This document shows, piece by piece, positions 1-5,379 of a stretch of DNA of 11,266 nt. This DNA comes from Syntrophomonas sp. UBA5432 (GTDB taxonomy: Bacteria; Bacillota; Syntrophomonadia; Syntrophomonadales; Syntrophomonadaceae). Position numbers and translations under genes: made by a program. Below the pieces are notes generated by a model that ran no database searches, was not told the DNA's origin, and worked only from the letters and a program-made list of their open reading frames with translations. Location of the stretch: positions 1 to 11,266 of the forward strand of contig DIRQ01000050.1 in NCBI GenBank assembly GCA_002424365.1, written 5' to 3'. Each line of letters opens with the position of its first letter. Positions within the stretch are counted from its first letter, which is position 1.

Positions 1-647
1 ATACCTTTTATGCCCCGTAGCTGCATTAGTTGGTAAACTCGCTGTAAATCATGAAAACCAGAATCACTCGGTTCAGTCACCAGAACAATCAGGTCAACCT
101 CTACCATGGAAGAAACAACCGCGCAGCCAATTCCAGGCGGACCATCAGCAATAATAAGTTGGGTCTGTTCGGTATCGGCCATTGCCCGAGCCATAGTTTT
201 AACCTGAGCCACTAATTTACCGGAATTTTCTTCCCCTGGCCTTAAATCAGCGAAAAACAACTTCTGCTTTTGATTAAATACTCCCTCAAACCAGTGCCCC
301 GAAGATCGGGGATACATGGTAATAGCCTCAACCGGGCAAATCTTCTCACAAAACCCGCATCCCTCACAGGATAGGGGCAAAACCTGGTGTTCCTGGCTGA
401 TAGCATCAAAACGGCAAAGTTCTGCACATAAGCCACAACTAATACACGATTCTTGATCTATATGGGCCGTATAGCCGGCACTAAAATCATGGCTGCTAAC
501 TTTTTGCGGTTTTAAGAGGATGGGCAGATTGGAAGCATCCACATCGTAATCACAGGCTATACAGTTGTCTGCCATCTGTATAAAGGAAGAGGTCAGCGAG
601 GTTTTACCGGTGCCTCCTTTGCCGCTGATAAATAGTATCTCTTTCAT
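1..647 (-). CDS. MinD/Mrp-family ATPase with inserted 2x[4Fe-4S] ferredoxin domain (partial, C-terminus outside window)
   Basis: The 215 visible codons start with a deviant Walker A motif, SGKGGTGKT (residues 8-16), typical of MinD/ParA/Mrp P-loop ATPases. A VDASN segment follows (36-40), and the second phosphate-contacting motif DGPPG lies at 169-173. Between them sit two ferredoxin-type cysteine clusters, C68-C71-C74-C78 and C94-C97-C100-C104, each suited to one [4Fe-4S] cluster. The ATG at 645-647 overlaps the stop of the upstream paralogue in an ATGA, so translation is probably coupled. Full-length relatives have about 280-290 residues, so roughly 70 residues lie beyond position 1. Cytosolic MinD-ferredoxin proteins are common beside NifX-like proteins in anaerobes, and the family is thought to act in Fe-S or metal-cofactor assembly or transfer; that role is inference here. 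It is not the cell-division MinD, which lacks the ferredoxin insert. Confidence 0.9.
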   Translation of the reverse strand, partial: MKEILFISGKGGTGKTSLTSSFIQMADNCIACDYDVDASNLPILLKPQKVSSHDFSAGYTAHIDQESCISCGLCAELCRFDAISQEHQVLPLSCEGCGFCEKICPVEAITMYPRSSGHWFEGVFNQKQKLFFADLRPGEENSGKLVAQVKTMARAMADTEQTQLIIADGPPGIGCAVVSSMVEVDLIVLVTEPSDSGFHDLQRVYQLMQLRGIKG

Positions 648-1486
648 GATAATGCCCCCTTAATCCGGCTGAAAATATCAGTTAAAATGTTACGTAAAGA
701 GGGCATTGCCTCCAGAGGATCCTGGCCTTGCATATAAGCCTGGGCTAATTCCGGACTAAATGGAATACGGCCCAGGATAGGAACTCCGGTTTTATCTGAC
801 AGAGCCGTTAACTCACTTTCTTCTCCCTGCCAGCGGTTTATCACCAATCCTCCAGGTATACCCAGCATTTCTATTGCCTCAAGGGAAAGTTTTAAATCAT
901 GCATACCAAAAGGGGTGGGCTCAGTTACCAGCAAACAGTAGTTACTATCTCGTAAGGATTCAATCATGGCACAGGTAGTTCCGGGAGGACAATCGACGAA
1001 TCTTAGTGCTGAGGTTGCTTTCTGACTTTTGGTCGCTTTTATGAGTGGTGGACTTTGAGCTTCCCCAACATTAAGTCTGCCGGTTAACAATGTCCCATAG
1101 CCCGGTAACTGAGCCTCTTCAATAACCCCGATAGGGTGCTCTATTTCCTTTATAGCTCTCTGGGGACAAAGATAAGCACAGGCTCCACAGGAATGACATA
1201 ACTCATTAAAAACTAATACCTTATCGCTAAGCACCACCAGGGCATTAAAATTACATATCTCAGCACATTCTCCGCATAGATTACAATACTCCGGGTTGAT
1301 TTCGGGAACAAAGCGACTAACACTGGTTGTTTTTTGTGCCGATTGCATTAATACTAATCCTGCATTAGGTTCTTCCACATCAGTATCGATTAACACCGAA
1401 TTATTATCACCCAGAACCCGTAGCAGACAAGTACTGACTAAAGTTTTACCGGTACCACCTTTGCCGCTGGCTACTGCGATTTGCAT
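644..1486 (-). CDS. MinD/Mrp-family ATPase with inserted 2x[4Fe-4S] ferredoxin domain
   Basis: This complete 280-residue paralogue of the next gene downstream has Walker A ASGKGGTGKT at 6-15, a VEEPN segment (37-41) where the neighbour has VDASN, and DCPPGT at 165-170. Its two ferredoxin cysteine sets are C68-C71-C74-C78 and C97-C100-C103-C107. The ATG at 1484-1486 follows an AGGGAG ribosome binding site. The gene lies 24 bp behind the NifX-like gene, and its TGA overlaps the ATG of the following paralogue, so the three are almost certainly one transcript. Tandem pairs of these ATPases may work as a heterodimer, since MinD-type ATPases dimerise across the nucleotide; this is inference. Expected activity is ATP-dependent binding or transfer of Fe-S clusters, or redox-gated ATPase action, in the cytosol. 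No membrane-targeting helix is apparent at the C-terminus. Confidence 0.92.
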   Translation of the reverse strand: MQIAVASGKGGTGKTLVSTCLLRVLGDNNSVLIDTDVEEPNAGLVLMQSAQKTTSVSRFVPEINPEYCNLCGECAEICNFNALVVLSDKVLVFNELCHSCGACAYLCPQRAIKEIEHPIGVIEEAQLPGYGTLLTGRLNVGEAQSPPLIKATKSQKATSALRFVDCPPGTTCAMIESLRDSNYCLLVTEPTPFGMHDLKLSLEAIEMLGIPGGLVINRWQGEESELTALSDKTGVPILGRIPFSPELAQAYMQGQDPLEAMPSLRNILTDIFSRIKGALS

Positions 1487-1510
1487 GATTAACTCCCTTT
1501 CTTATCCTAA

Positions 1511-1858
1511 TTAGCTATGGCAATCTCCCGCATGGGCATGCTCAGAACATACTTCTCCACTGCTAACTAACTCACCCTTTTCAAATAGAGCAATAACATC
1601 CTCTACCACACCTGATACCCCGACAATCAACTCAATACCCTGTTGGGTAAAAAGCTCCTGAGCCCTGCCGCCCATGCCACCGGCTATAACCAACTCGGTA
1701 CCCAGTTCCTTCAAGAAACCAGGTAAGAAACCAGGCTGGTGCCCGGGATTCGCCACTGATTTCATTACCTTGCTATTCGTATCATAAAGAGTAAATTCTT
1801 CACAATGCCCAAAATGGGGACATACTACATTTCCTTCTTTAGGAATGGCTATTAACAT
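1511..1858 (-). CDS. NifX/NifB-C-terminal-like (dinitrogenase Fe-Mo cofactor biosynthesis family) protein with Cys/His tail
   Basis: This 115-residue protein has the compact fold pattern of the Nitro_FeMo-Co family (NifX, NafY, NifB C-terminus, MTH1175). It opens with MLIAIPKEGNVV, has a PHFGHCEEF motif (15-23) in the place of the family's usual FGRC, and a glycine-rich AGGMGGRAQELF stretch (59-70). The last residues contain C104, H107, H109, C113 and H114, a likely metal-binding tail outside the core fold. The ATG follows a strong GGAGGT ribosome binding site. It precedes the two MinD-ferredoxin ATPase genes by 24 bp. Family members bind or carry Fe-S or Fe-Mo cluster precursors; no nitrogenase gene is visible here, so a general metal-cluster carrier or chaperone role beside the ATPases is more likely. 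The exact cargo cannot be read from the sequence. Confidence 0.85.
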   Translation of the reverse strand: MLIAIPKEGNVVCPHFGHCEEFTLYDTNSKVMKSVANPGHQPGFLPGFLKELGTELVIAGGMGGRAQELFTQQGIELIVGVSGVVEDVIALFEKGELVSSGEVCSEHAHAGDCHS

Positions 1859-1907
1859 ATAAAATTACCTCCATAAAATTTATTTTGACCAGTAATAAGT
1901 CACCAGG

Positions 1908-1940
1908 TCTGCTAAAATACGTAACCACCGATGAAAATAG
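1908..1940. repeat. 33-bp degenerate direct repeat, copy 1
   Basis: Begins tctgcta and ends with aaccaccgatgaaaatag. By eye it agrees with copy 2 (2094-2126) at about 24 of 33 positions: the first 7 and last 18 bases are nearly identical, and the middle 8 differ. Here accacc (1924-1929) can also pair with ggtggt (1943-1948), forming a small hairpin that copy 2 lacks. Confidence 0.55.
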
Positions 1941-1979
1941 AAGGTGGTAATATGACTGGCAGGGCACAAGGAAGAAACC

Positions 1980-2007
1980 CCTCACGCCTAACCCCTAACG
2001 CCTCACT
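1980..2007. repeat. Heptamer tandem repeat, four units
   Basis: Four consecutive 7-bp units read cctcacg, cctaacc, cctaacg and cctcact (consensus CCTMACS). The unit length and conservation resemble the short tandemly repeated intergenic elements seen in several bacterial genomes. It is non-coding and lies between two genes of the same orientation. Confidence 0.7.
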
Positions 2008-2093
2008 CTAAACAGTTAGTCAAGTCCATAGATTCGAAGTTATTTACTAGACAACTTCATTATTAACGCCTATTTAAGTATTAACCCGTCATG

Positions 2094-2126
2094 TCTGCTA
2101 GGCACACGAACCACTGATGAAAATAG
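2094..2126. repeat. 33-bp degenerate direct repeat, copy 2
   Basis: Second copy of the repeat at 1908-1940, beginning tctgcta and ending aaccactgatgaaaatag, with the same total length. The copies are 186 bp apart and flank the heptamer repeat. Confidence 0.55.
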
Positions 2127-2194
2127 CAACTGGGGTTAAGTTGTATTTAAAAAAATCAGTGTAAATCATAGGAAATCAGCTACCTTAACGGCGA

Positions 2195-2222
2195 CCATAG
2201 GGAGCATCCGTGTGCCCTATGG
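2195..2222. repeat. Inverted repeat, 8-bp perfect stem
   Basis: ccataggg (2195-2202) and ccctatgg (2215-2222) are exact reverse complements separated by 12 bases. It lies about 40 bp beyond the stop of the NifX-like gene at 2264-2617. No T-run follows on either strand, so it is not a classical terminator; it could be an RNA-processing or stability hairpin in the polycistronic message. Confidence 0.5.
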
Positions 2223-2263
2223 GTATGTTATCTGTGTCTATTAAAATTCTATTTCTAATTAAC

Positions 2264-2617
2264 CTAATTATTAGGAGCCGATAACTCTTGTAATTCGCCG
2301 GCCTCATAGCTTTGTAAGGTTGCTTCAACCGTTTTGTCAGTACCACCGGCAAAGACCTTTATCCCAGCTGCCTGCAAAGCCACAAAGGCTTTAGGGCCTA
2401 CCCGCTGAGAAACAACCAGCTCAACATTGTTTTGTATTAAAGCCTGAACTGCTCCAGTGCCTGCCCCGTGAGCGGCCTCAGGTCCAGTATTGGACAAAGC
2501 CTCATATTGCTTGGTTTCTGAATCCCAGAGCATAAAACAGTTACAGCGTCCAAAACGTCCGTCTACCGGAGATGATGGGGACGAACCGCTGGAACAAATG
2601 GCGATTTTTTTGGACAA
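2264..2617 (-). CDS. NifX-like (dinitrogenase Fe-Mo cofactor biosynthesis family) protein
   Basis: The core shows the family hallmarks: KKIAICSSG at the N-terminus, VDGRFGRC with its cysteine, and a later block with AHGAGTGAVQ, VELVVSQRVGPKAF and GIKVFAGG. This is the single-domain (about 115-120 residue) form shared by NifX and MTH1175. I chose the TTG at 2615-2617 because AAAGGTGG sits at a proper distance upstream of it. The open frame extends to GTG codons at 2626 and 2629 (121 residues), but these overlap or abut the Shine-Dalgarno. It is the first gene after the promoter at 2737-2766, followed after 405 bp by a second family member and two MinD-ferredoxin ATPases. It probably carries a metal cluster or its precursor in the cytosol; the cargo is unknown. 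Confidence 0.85.
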   Translation of the reverse strand: MSKKIAICSSGSSPSSPVDGRFGRCNCFMLWDSETKQYEALSNTGPEAAHGAGTGAVQALIQNNVELVVSQRVGPKAFVALQAAGIKVFAGGTDKTVEATLQSYEAGELQELSAPNN

Positions 2618-2707
2618 TTTCTTCACCACCTTTCAGAGTATCTTAGATTTAGTCGGTTAGGGAACATCGAGTATGTCGTCCTGCGGCTACTAAAATATTT
2701 AATATTA

Positions 2708-2723
2708 ATGAACATATGCTCAT
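2708..2723. promoter_or_regulatory. Candidate ArsR/SmtB-type operator
   Basis: ATGAACATATGCTCAT is a 16-bp palindrome with a single mismatched pair. TGAACA-TA-TGCTCA resembles the 6-2-6 inverted repeats bound by SmtB/ArsR metal or redox sensors. It begins about 14 bp downstream of the -10 box of the minus-strand promoter at 2737-2766, within the first transcribed bases, as expected for a repressor site. No regulator gene is visible in the window. Confidence 0.5.
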
Positions 2724-2736
2724 AATCGTTATCTTA

Positions 2737-2766
2737 ATAATATTTCCCCGGGTACTATAATGTCAA
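2737..2766 (-). promoter_or_regulatory. Sigma-A promoter for the NifX-like/MinD-ferredoxin genes
   Basis: On the minus strand, a consensus TTGACA -35 box (2766-2761) is followed by an 18-bp spacer and a TATTAT -10 box (2742-2737), five of six matching consensus. The start would be near 2730, giving a leader of about 110 nt before the NifX-like gene. Confidence 0.7.
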
Positions 2767-2797
2767 GCAGTTTAAAAATTTAAATTTATGAAAAAAG

Positions 2798-2864
2798 GCA
2801 GCGGGATAAGGTAAGATTGTCTAACACTTGCGATTGTTCAAACCGGTTAGAATTTTCCTGCTGC
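2798..2864 (+). promoter_or_regulatory. Structured non-coding element, possible leader
   Basis: Nested complementary segments are present. An outer stem pairs gcagcggga (2798-2806) with tcctgctgc (2856-2864), nine pairs with one G-U. An inner stem pairs tctaac (2820-2825) with gttaga (2846-2851). The region lies about 90 bp upstream of the gene at 2957 in the 327-bp gap. No T-run follows, and no riboswitch class was recognised. It could be an RNA element, a protein-binding site or a dispersed repeat. Confidence 0.35.
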
Positions 2865-2956
2865 GAAATTCCTTTATTTGTAGACTTATATTGCCGATTT
2901 TATAGGGGTAAAATAGTTTTATTAAATTACAATGGATAATGAAAGGAGCATGAACA

Positions 2957-3499
2957 ATGCTAACCAAGGTCAAACTAAATTTGCAGGAAATCGAAGCAAT
3001 GCTCTATTTCTGGCATGCTTGCAAGGACAAAGAAAAAGTTTCGGAAAAATACCTTACTGAATTTGCTGCTATGCCTGGTATAAGCCTTTGTTATGACAGC
3101 GAGTTTGATGCCGAATCGGTCCGTAAAGTTTTAAGTGCTATCACCAATCGGGAACGACTCTCTCATATGACAAAAAGCGAAGGGCGTTTTTGGAGCAATC
3201 ATATGTGGATGATGGAAGATCTGACCTTCACCGACAGGATGGCCCAACCACTAAAGGTTTTAAACGTGGACTCCCTGGTAGATGAACTTAAGGATTTACC
3301 AGGAAGTGATAAATATGATGAACTCGAAGTGTTTTTCTCTCCTTTACATTTTGACGAATACCTTATTAAAGGAAACAAGCTGGTAGTAAACTTTTTTAAA
3401 GTTAAACCTGATGACTCCAAAGATACTGCCTATATTGAACAAATTGAGCTCAAGGAATACATTAAGACCAGCCTGGAAGAATTAATAAAACAGGCATAA
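2957..3499 (+). CDS. Hypothetical protein, 180 residues, not recognised
   Basis: A clear gene: the ATG is preceded by AAGGAG at 8 bp, and codon use resembles its neighbours. The product is soluble, with no signal peptide or membrane segment, and mixed alpha/beta by appearance. The N-terminal third is helical with aromatic residues (LYFWHACKDKEK, 16-27). A central segment holds REGRFW-like and NHMWMMEDL stretches (75-89), and the C-terminal third has an alternating hydrophobic strand, KLVVNFFKVK (141-150), before a final amphipathic helix. The cysteines at 22 and 45 do not form a metal motif. It stands alone between the metal-module promoter region and the convergent sigma/anti-sigma pair. I do not assign a function. 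The even distribution of Trp, His and Glu suggests a small conserved domain protein rather than a phage remnant. Confidence 0.8.
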   Translation: MLTKVKLNLQEIEAMLYFWHACKDKEKVSEKYLTEFAAMPGISLCYDSEFDAESVRKVLSAITNRERLSHMTKSEGRFWSNHMWMMEDLTFTDRMAQPLKVLNVDSLVDELKDLPGSDKYDELEVFFSPLHFDEYLIKGNKLVVNFFKVKPDDSKDTAYIEQIELKEYIKTSLEELIKQA

Positions 3500-3526
3500 G
3501 CTATGGTCCCCGTCAGTGTAAGGTAA

Positions 3527-3640
3527 TTACCAGACCCAATCCGTGATTCCGGCCATTCCCAGAAACGCTCCGCCAAGCCGGTTTTAAAACTGATTGGCGG
3601 CAAAGGTAATATGGGTGAAAATACTTCTGCCGGAAAATGA
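3527..3640 (+). pseudogene. Coding-like remnant with internal inverted repeat
   Basis: Between two convergent genes there is a 37-codon frame without a usable start (preceded by an in-frame TAA at 3524). Its translation includes GHSQKRSAKPVLKLIGG and GKGNMGENTSAGK before TGA. The glycine/lysine-rich end looks protein-like, but I do not recognise a parent. Within it, ccgccaa (3570-3576) and ttggcgg (3594-3600) flank the palindrome gttttaaaac, so the region may instead be a hairpin or insertion-element end separating the convergent transcripts. Confidence 0.25.
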
Positions 3641-3641
3641 T

Positions 3642-4622
3642 TTATTGGTTATCGCGGCACTCGGCAATTAAGTTACCGTAACGGTCAAACGAGAGGTTTA
3701 ATTGCCGGGTGGCCGTTTTACCATTGGTAAAATGCACTGTAACTGTAATTGTATCTGACGGCAAGTCGGCAAAATTAATCGGTTTATATTCCGATACCAT
3801 ATCTAGTGCATACCATGGACTCCAGCCTGCTTCTAAAGACCTGCTGCCACGTTCCTCATAATAGGTTGCGGTAACCTCTTTCCCGCGCTGCTCGAAAGGA
3901 TAACCATTTTCAAATTTATAGTATATTGTAATGTCCCATAAGCCTTGTTTCATTTGCTCCCCGATTTGTGCAAACTGTACTCTATAATCAGAAAGGTTCG
4001 TGCTTTTGTTTTTAAAATATTCCTTTTTGATATTATCAAAGTAGCCTTCGTTCCACAGTCTCTCAAAAGAATTAGCTTCCCCCTCCTTATAGGTAACCAT
4101 TGTTACCGGAGCGGTGAACTCACATACCTTGATTTTCCCGTCTTTCTCCATTTGTTTTTCCATAACCGAATCATGGTAAGAAAGCTCCCCCTTTTCACAG
4201 TTATAAGTAACGGAGGAAATGTTTTTGCCTTCTACGGAAATATTGCCATTTTCAAAACCGCTATTACAACCATGCACCGTTTCCCCGGTTTCATCAAGAT
4301 AAGAATACTCTTCACCTCTGGATATCTTTCCAAAAGGCAATTTTACCTGGATATTCTCATCAATACTTACTTTGGCCTTACTATTATCATCCGCATAAGC
4401 AACTAGAGTAAAGCTGGGAGCGTTAAGGTATTGGCTAATCATACTGCCACCCATTAAAACGCATACTGCTACTGCAGCTATAACCACCCCTGCAACCAGT
4501 TGTTTTCTGATTCCAGGTCTATTTGCGGGTGAACTATTGGCCAATTTTTTCGCCAAATTGTTTATAAACTCATCATTGGGAGTAATAGAATCAAAATCCT
4601 CTTTATACTTTTTTCTAAACAT
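3642..4622 (-). CDS. Probable membrane anti-sigma factor paired with the ECF sigma factor
   Basis: The 326-residue product has a short, charged cytoplasmic N-terminus (1-41), one membrane segment of about 21 residues (42-62, QLVAGVVIAAVAVCVLMG) and a large extracytoplasmic domain of about 260 residues beginning with FTLVAYADD. This N-in topology immediately downstream of an ECF sigma gene is the standard anti-sigma arrangement in Clostridia. There is no HxxxCxxC zinc anti-sigma motif. I chose the ATG at 4620-4622, 9 bp from AAGGAG; another ATG at 4626-4628 is only 3 bp from it. The open frame reaches 4742, but that part lies inside the sigma gene in another frame. The start overlaps the sigma stop by 8 bp, so translation is coupled. 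The outer domain probably senses an envelope signal; which one is unknown. Confidence 0.75.
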   Translation of the reverse strand: MFRKKYKEDFDSITPNDEFINNLAKKLANSSPANRPGIRKQLVAGVVIAAVAVCVLMGGSMISQYLNAPSFTLVAYADDNSKAKVSIDENIQVKLPFGKISRGEEYSYLDETGETVHGCNSGFENGNISVEGKNISSVTYNCEKGELSYHDSVMEKQMEKDGKIKVCEFTAPVTMVTYKEGEANSFERLWNEGYFDNIKKEYFKNKSTNLSDYRVQFAQIGEQMKQGLWDITIYYKFENGYPFEQRGKEVTATYYEERGSRSLEAGWSPWYALDMVSEYKPINFADLPSDTITVTVHFTNGKTATRQLNLSFDRYGNLIAECRDNQ

Positions 4623-5121
4623 AATCATAATCTCCTTGCAGTTTTTTCTTAAGTAGTTCCCGGGCCCGGTATAACTGGGTTTTAACCGTCGATTCTTTCC
4701 GATTAAGCATGGTACTGATTTCAGCAACAGAAAAATCTTCATAATAATATAAATGCACTACCACACGGTATTTCACGGGTAATTCTAATACAGCATAAAA
4801 AACGTCGCTTTTACCCTGTTCCGCAACGTTTGCATAGTTCTCCAGGCCATCTTCCATAAAAACCGTTTTTCGGAACCAGGCTGAAGTTAGTAAATTTTTG
4901 CTGTAATTTATGGTGATTCTTATTAGCCATGCTTTACAATGTTCATTGTCGCTAAATGGTATATTGCTTTTTAGAAATCGTAGGAATACCTCTTGCAGTA
5001 AATCCTCGGCATCAGCTCTGTTTTTAGTCCGTACATAGGCTAACCGATACACCATTTTAGAGTACTTTTGCAAGACGAACTCAATTTGGTTTTCTGGGTT
5101 CGGGGGTTCAGTAGCTATCAA
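4615..5121 (-). CDS. ECF-type RNA polymerase sigma factor
   Basis: A two-domain extracytoplasmic-function sigma factor of normal length (168 residues). Region 2 includes MVYRLAYVRTKNRADAEDLLQEVF and FLRFLKS, the latter part of the core-binding and -10 recognition region. Region 4 includes LPVKYRVVVHLYYYEDF, SVAEISTMLNRKESTVK and QLYRARELLKKKL, the helix-turn-helix that reads the -35. No extra C-terminal domain is present. I prefer the TTG at 5119-5121, 7 bp behind GGAGG; a TTG at 5127 directly abuts the Shine-Dalgarno and adds two residues. It directs transcription of an unknown regulon and is presumably held inactive by the membrane protein encoded next, whose start overlaps its end. Self-activation is common for this class, but the upstream region does not show a clear ECF-type AAC/CGT promoter. 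Confidence 0.92.
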   Translation of the reverse strand: MIATEPPNPENQIEFVLQKYSKMVYRLAYVRTKNRADAEDLLQEVFLRFLKSNIPFSDNEHCKAWLIRITINYSKNLLTSAWFRKTVFMEDGLENYANVAEQGKSDVFYAVLELPVKYRVVVHLYYYEDFSVAEISTMLNRKESTVKTQLYRARELLKKKLQGDYDYV

Positions 5122-5192
5122 TACCAACCCTCCTCTCTACTAATTAACACAAATCAAACCACCAAAAAGTTTCGTTGCCATAAAAAAAGTAT

Positions 5193-5220
5193 AGTATACA
5201 ATGGAAAAATCCGGTTTACA
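5193..5220 (-). promoter_or_regulatory. Possible promoter of the sigma/anti-sigma pair
   Basis: On the minus strand, TGTAAA (5220-5215) and TATACT (5198-5193) are separated by 16 bp, about 70 bp upstream of the sigma gene. The -10 matches well but the -35 is weak. A second overlapping TATACT lies immediately downstream. The call is tentative. Confidence 0.35.
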
Positions 5221-5276
5221 TTTTGCAATGGTTAGTTGGTTACTCCAGGGGTGCTCGGAAAGAACAATCATTACGG

Positions 5277-5299
5277 GAAAAGATTATTATGATCTTTTC
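5277..5299. promoter_or_regulatory. Perfect palindrome upstream of the permease gene
   Basis: gaaaagat (5277-5284) and atcttttc (5292-5299) form an 8-bp perfect inverted repeat with a 7-bp loop, about 80 bp before the permease start. It could be an operator or a hairpin in the permease leader. It has no purine-riboswitch core and no following T-run. Confidence 0.4.
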
Positions 5300-5379
5300 G
5301 TGGAATAGTTAAATATAGAAAATGAGAGAACAATGCTGTAGAGTAATAGAAGAGAAGAACTAGATAGGATGAGGAAAAG

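Larger units (their letters stand above)
1859..2263. other. 405-bp non-coding gap with repeats
   Basis: I see no convincing gene here. The left edge holds the GGAGGT ribosome binding site of the NifX-like gene at 1511-1858. The rest contains two copies of a degenerate 33-bp direct repeat, a four-unit heptamer tandem repeat and an 8-bp perfect inverted repeat, each listed separately. I found no convincing sigma-A promoter for the downstream genes, so they may be read through from the promoter at 2737-2766 or use a promoter I cannot recognise. Confidence 0.6.

Noticed and set aside
242..436. Short ORF on the opposite frame within the first MinD-ferredoxin gene
   Set aside because: It is a shadow of the partial ATPase gene, whose translation contains all expected motifs; the arginine/cysteine-rich shadow product has none.
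2756..2761. TATAAT on the plus strand as a promoter for the gene at 2957
   Set aside because: There is no -35 at a proper distance; the sequence lies in the spacer of the better minus-strand promoter, and the resulting leader would be long.
4623..4742. Longer start for the anti-sigma gene
   Set aside because: This extension lies inside the sigma-factor reading frame, has no ribosome binding site, and gives a sequence unlike an anti-sigma N-terminus. The ATG at 4620-4622 behind AAGGAG fits better.
5128..5379. Purine riboswitch upstream of the permease
   Set aside because: I looked for a three-way-junction purine aptamer and its conserved loops and did not see them; only a simple palindrome is present.
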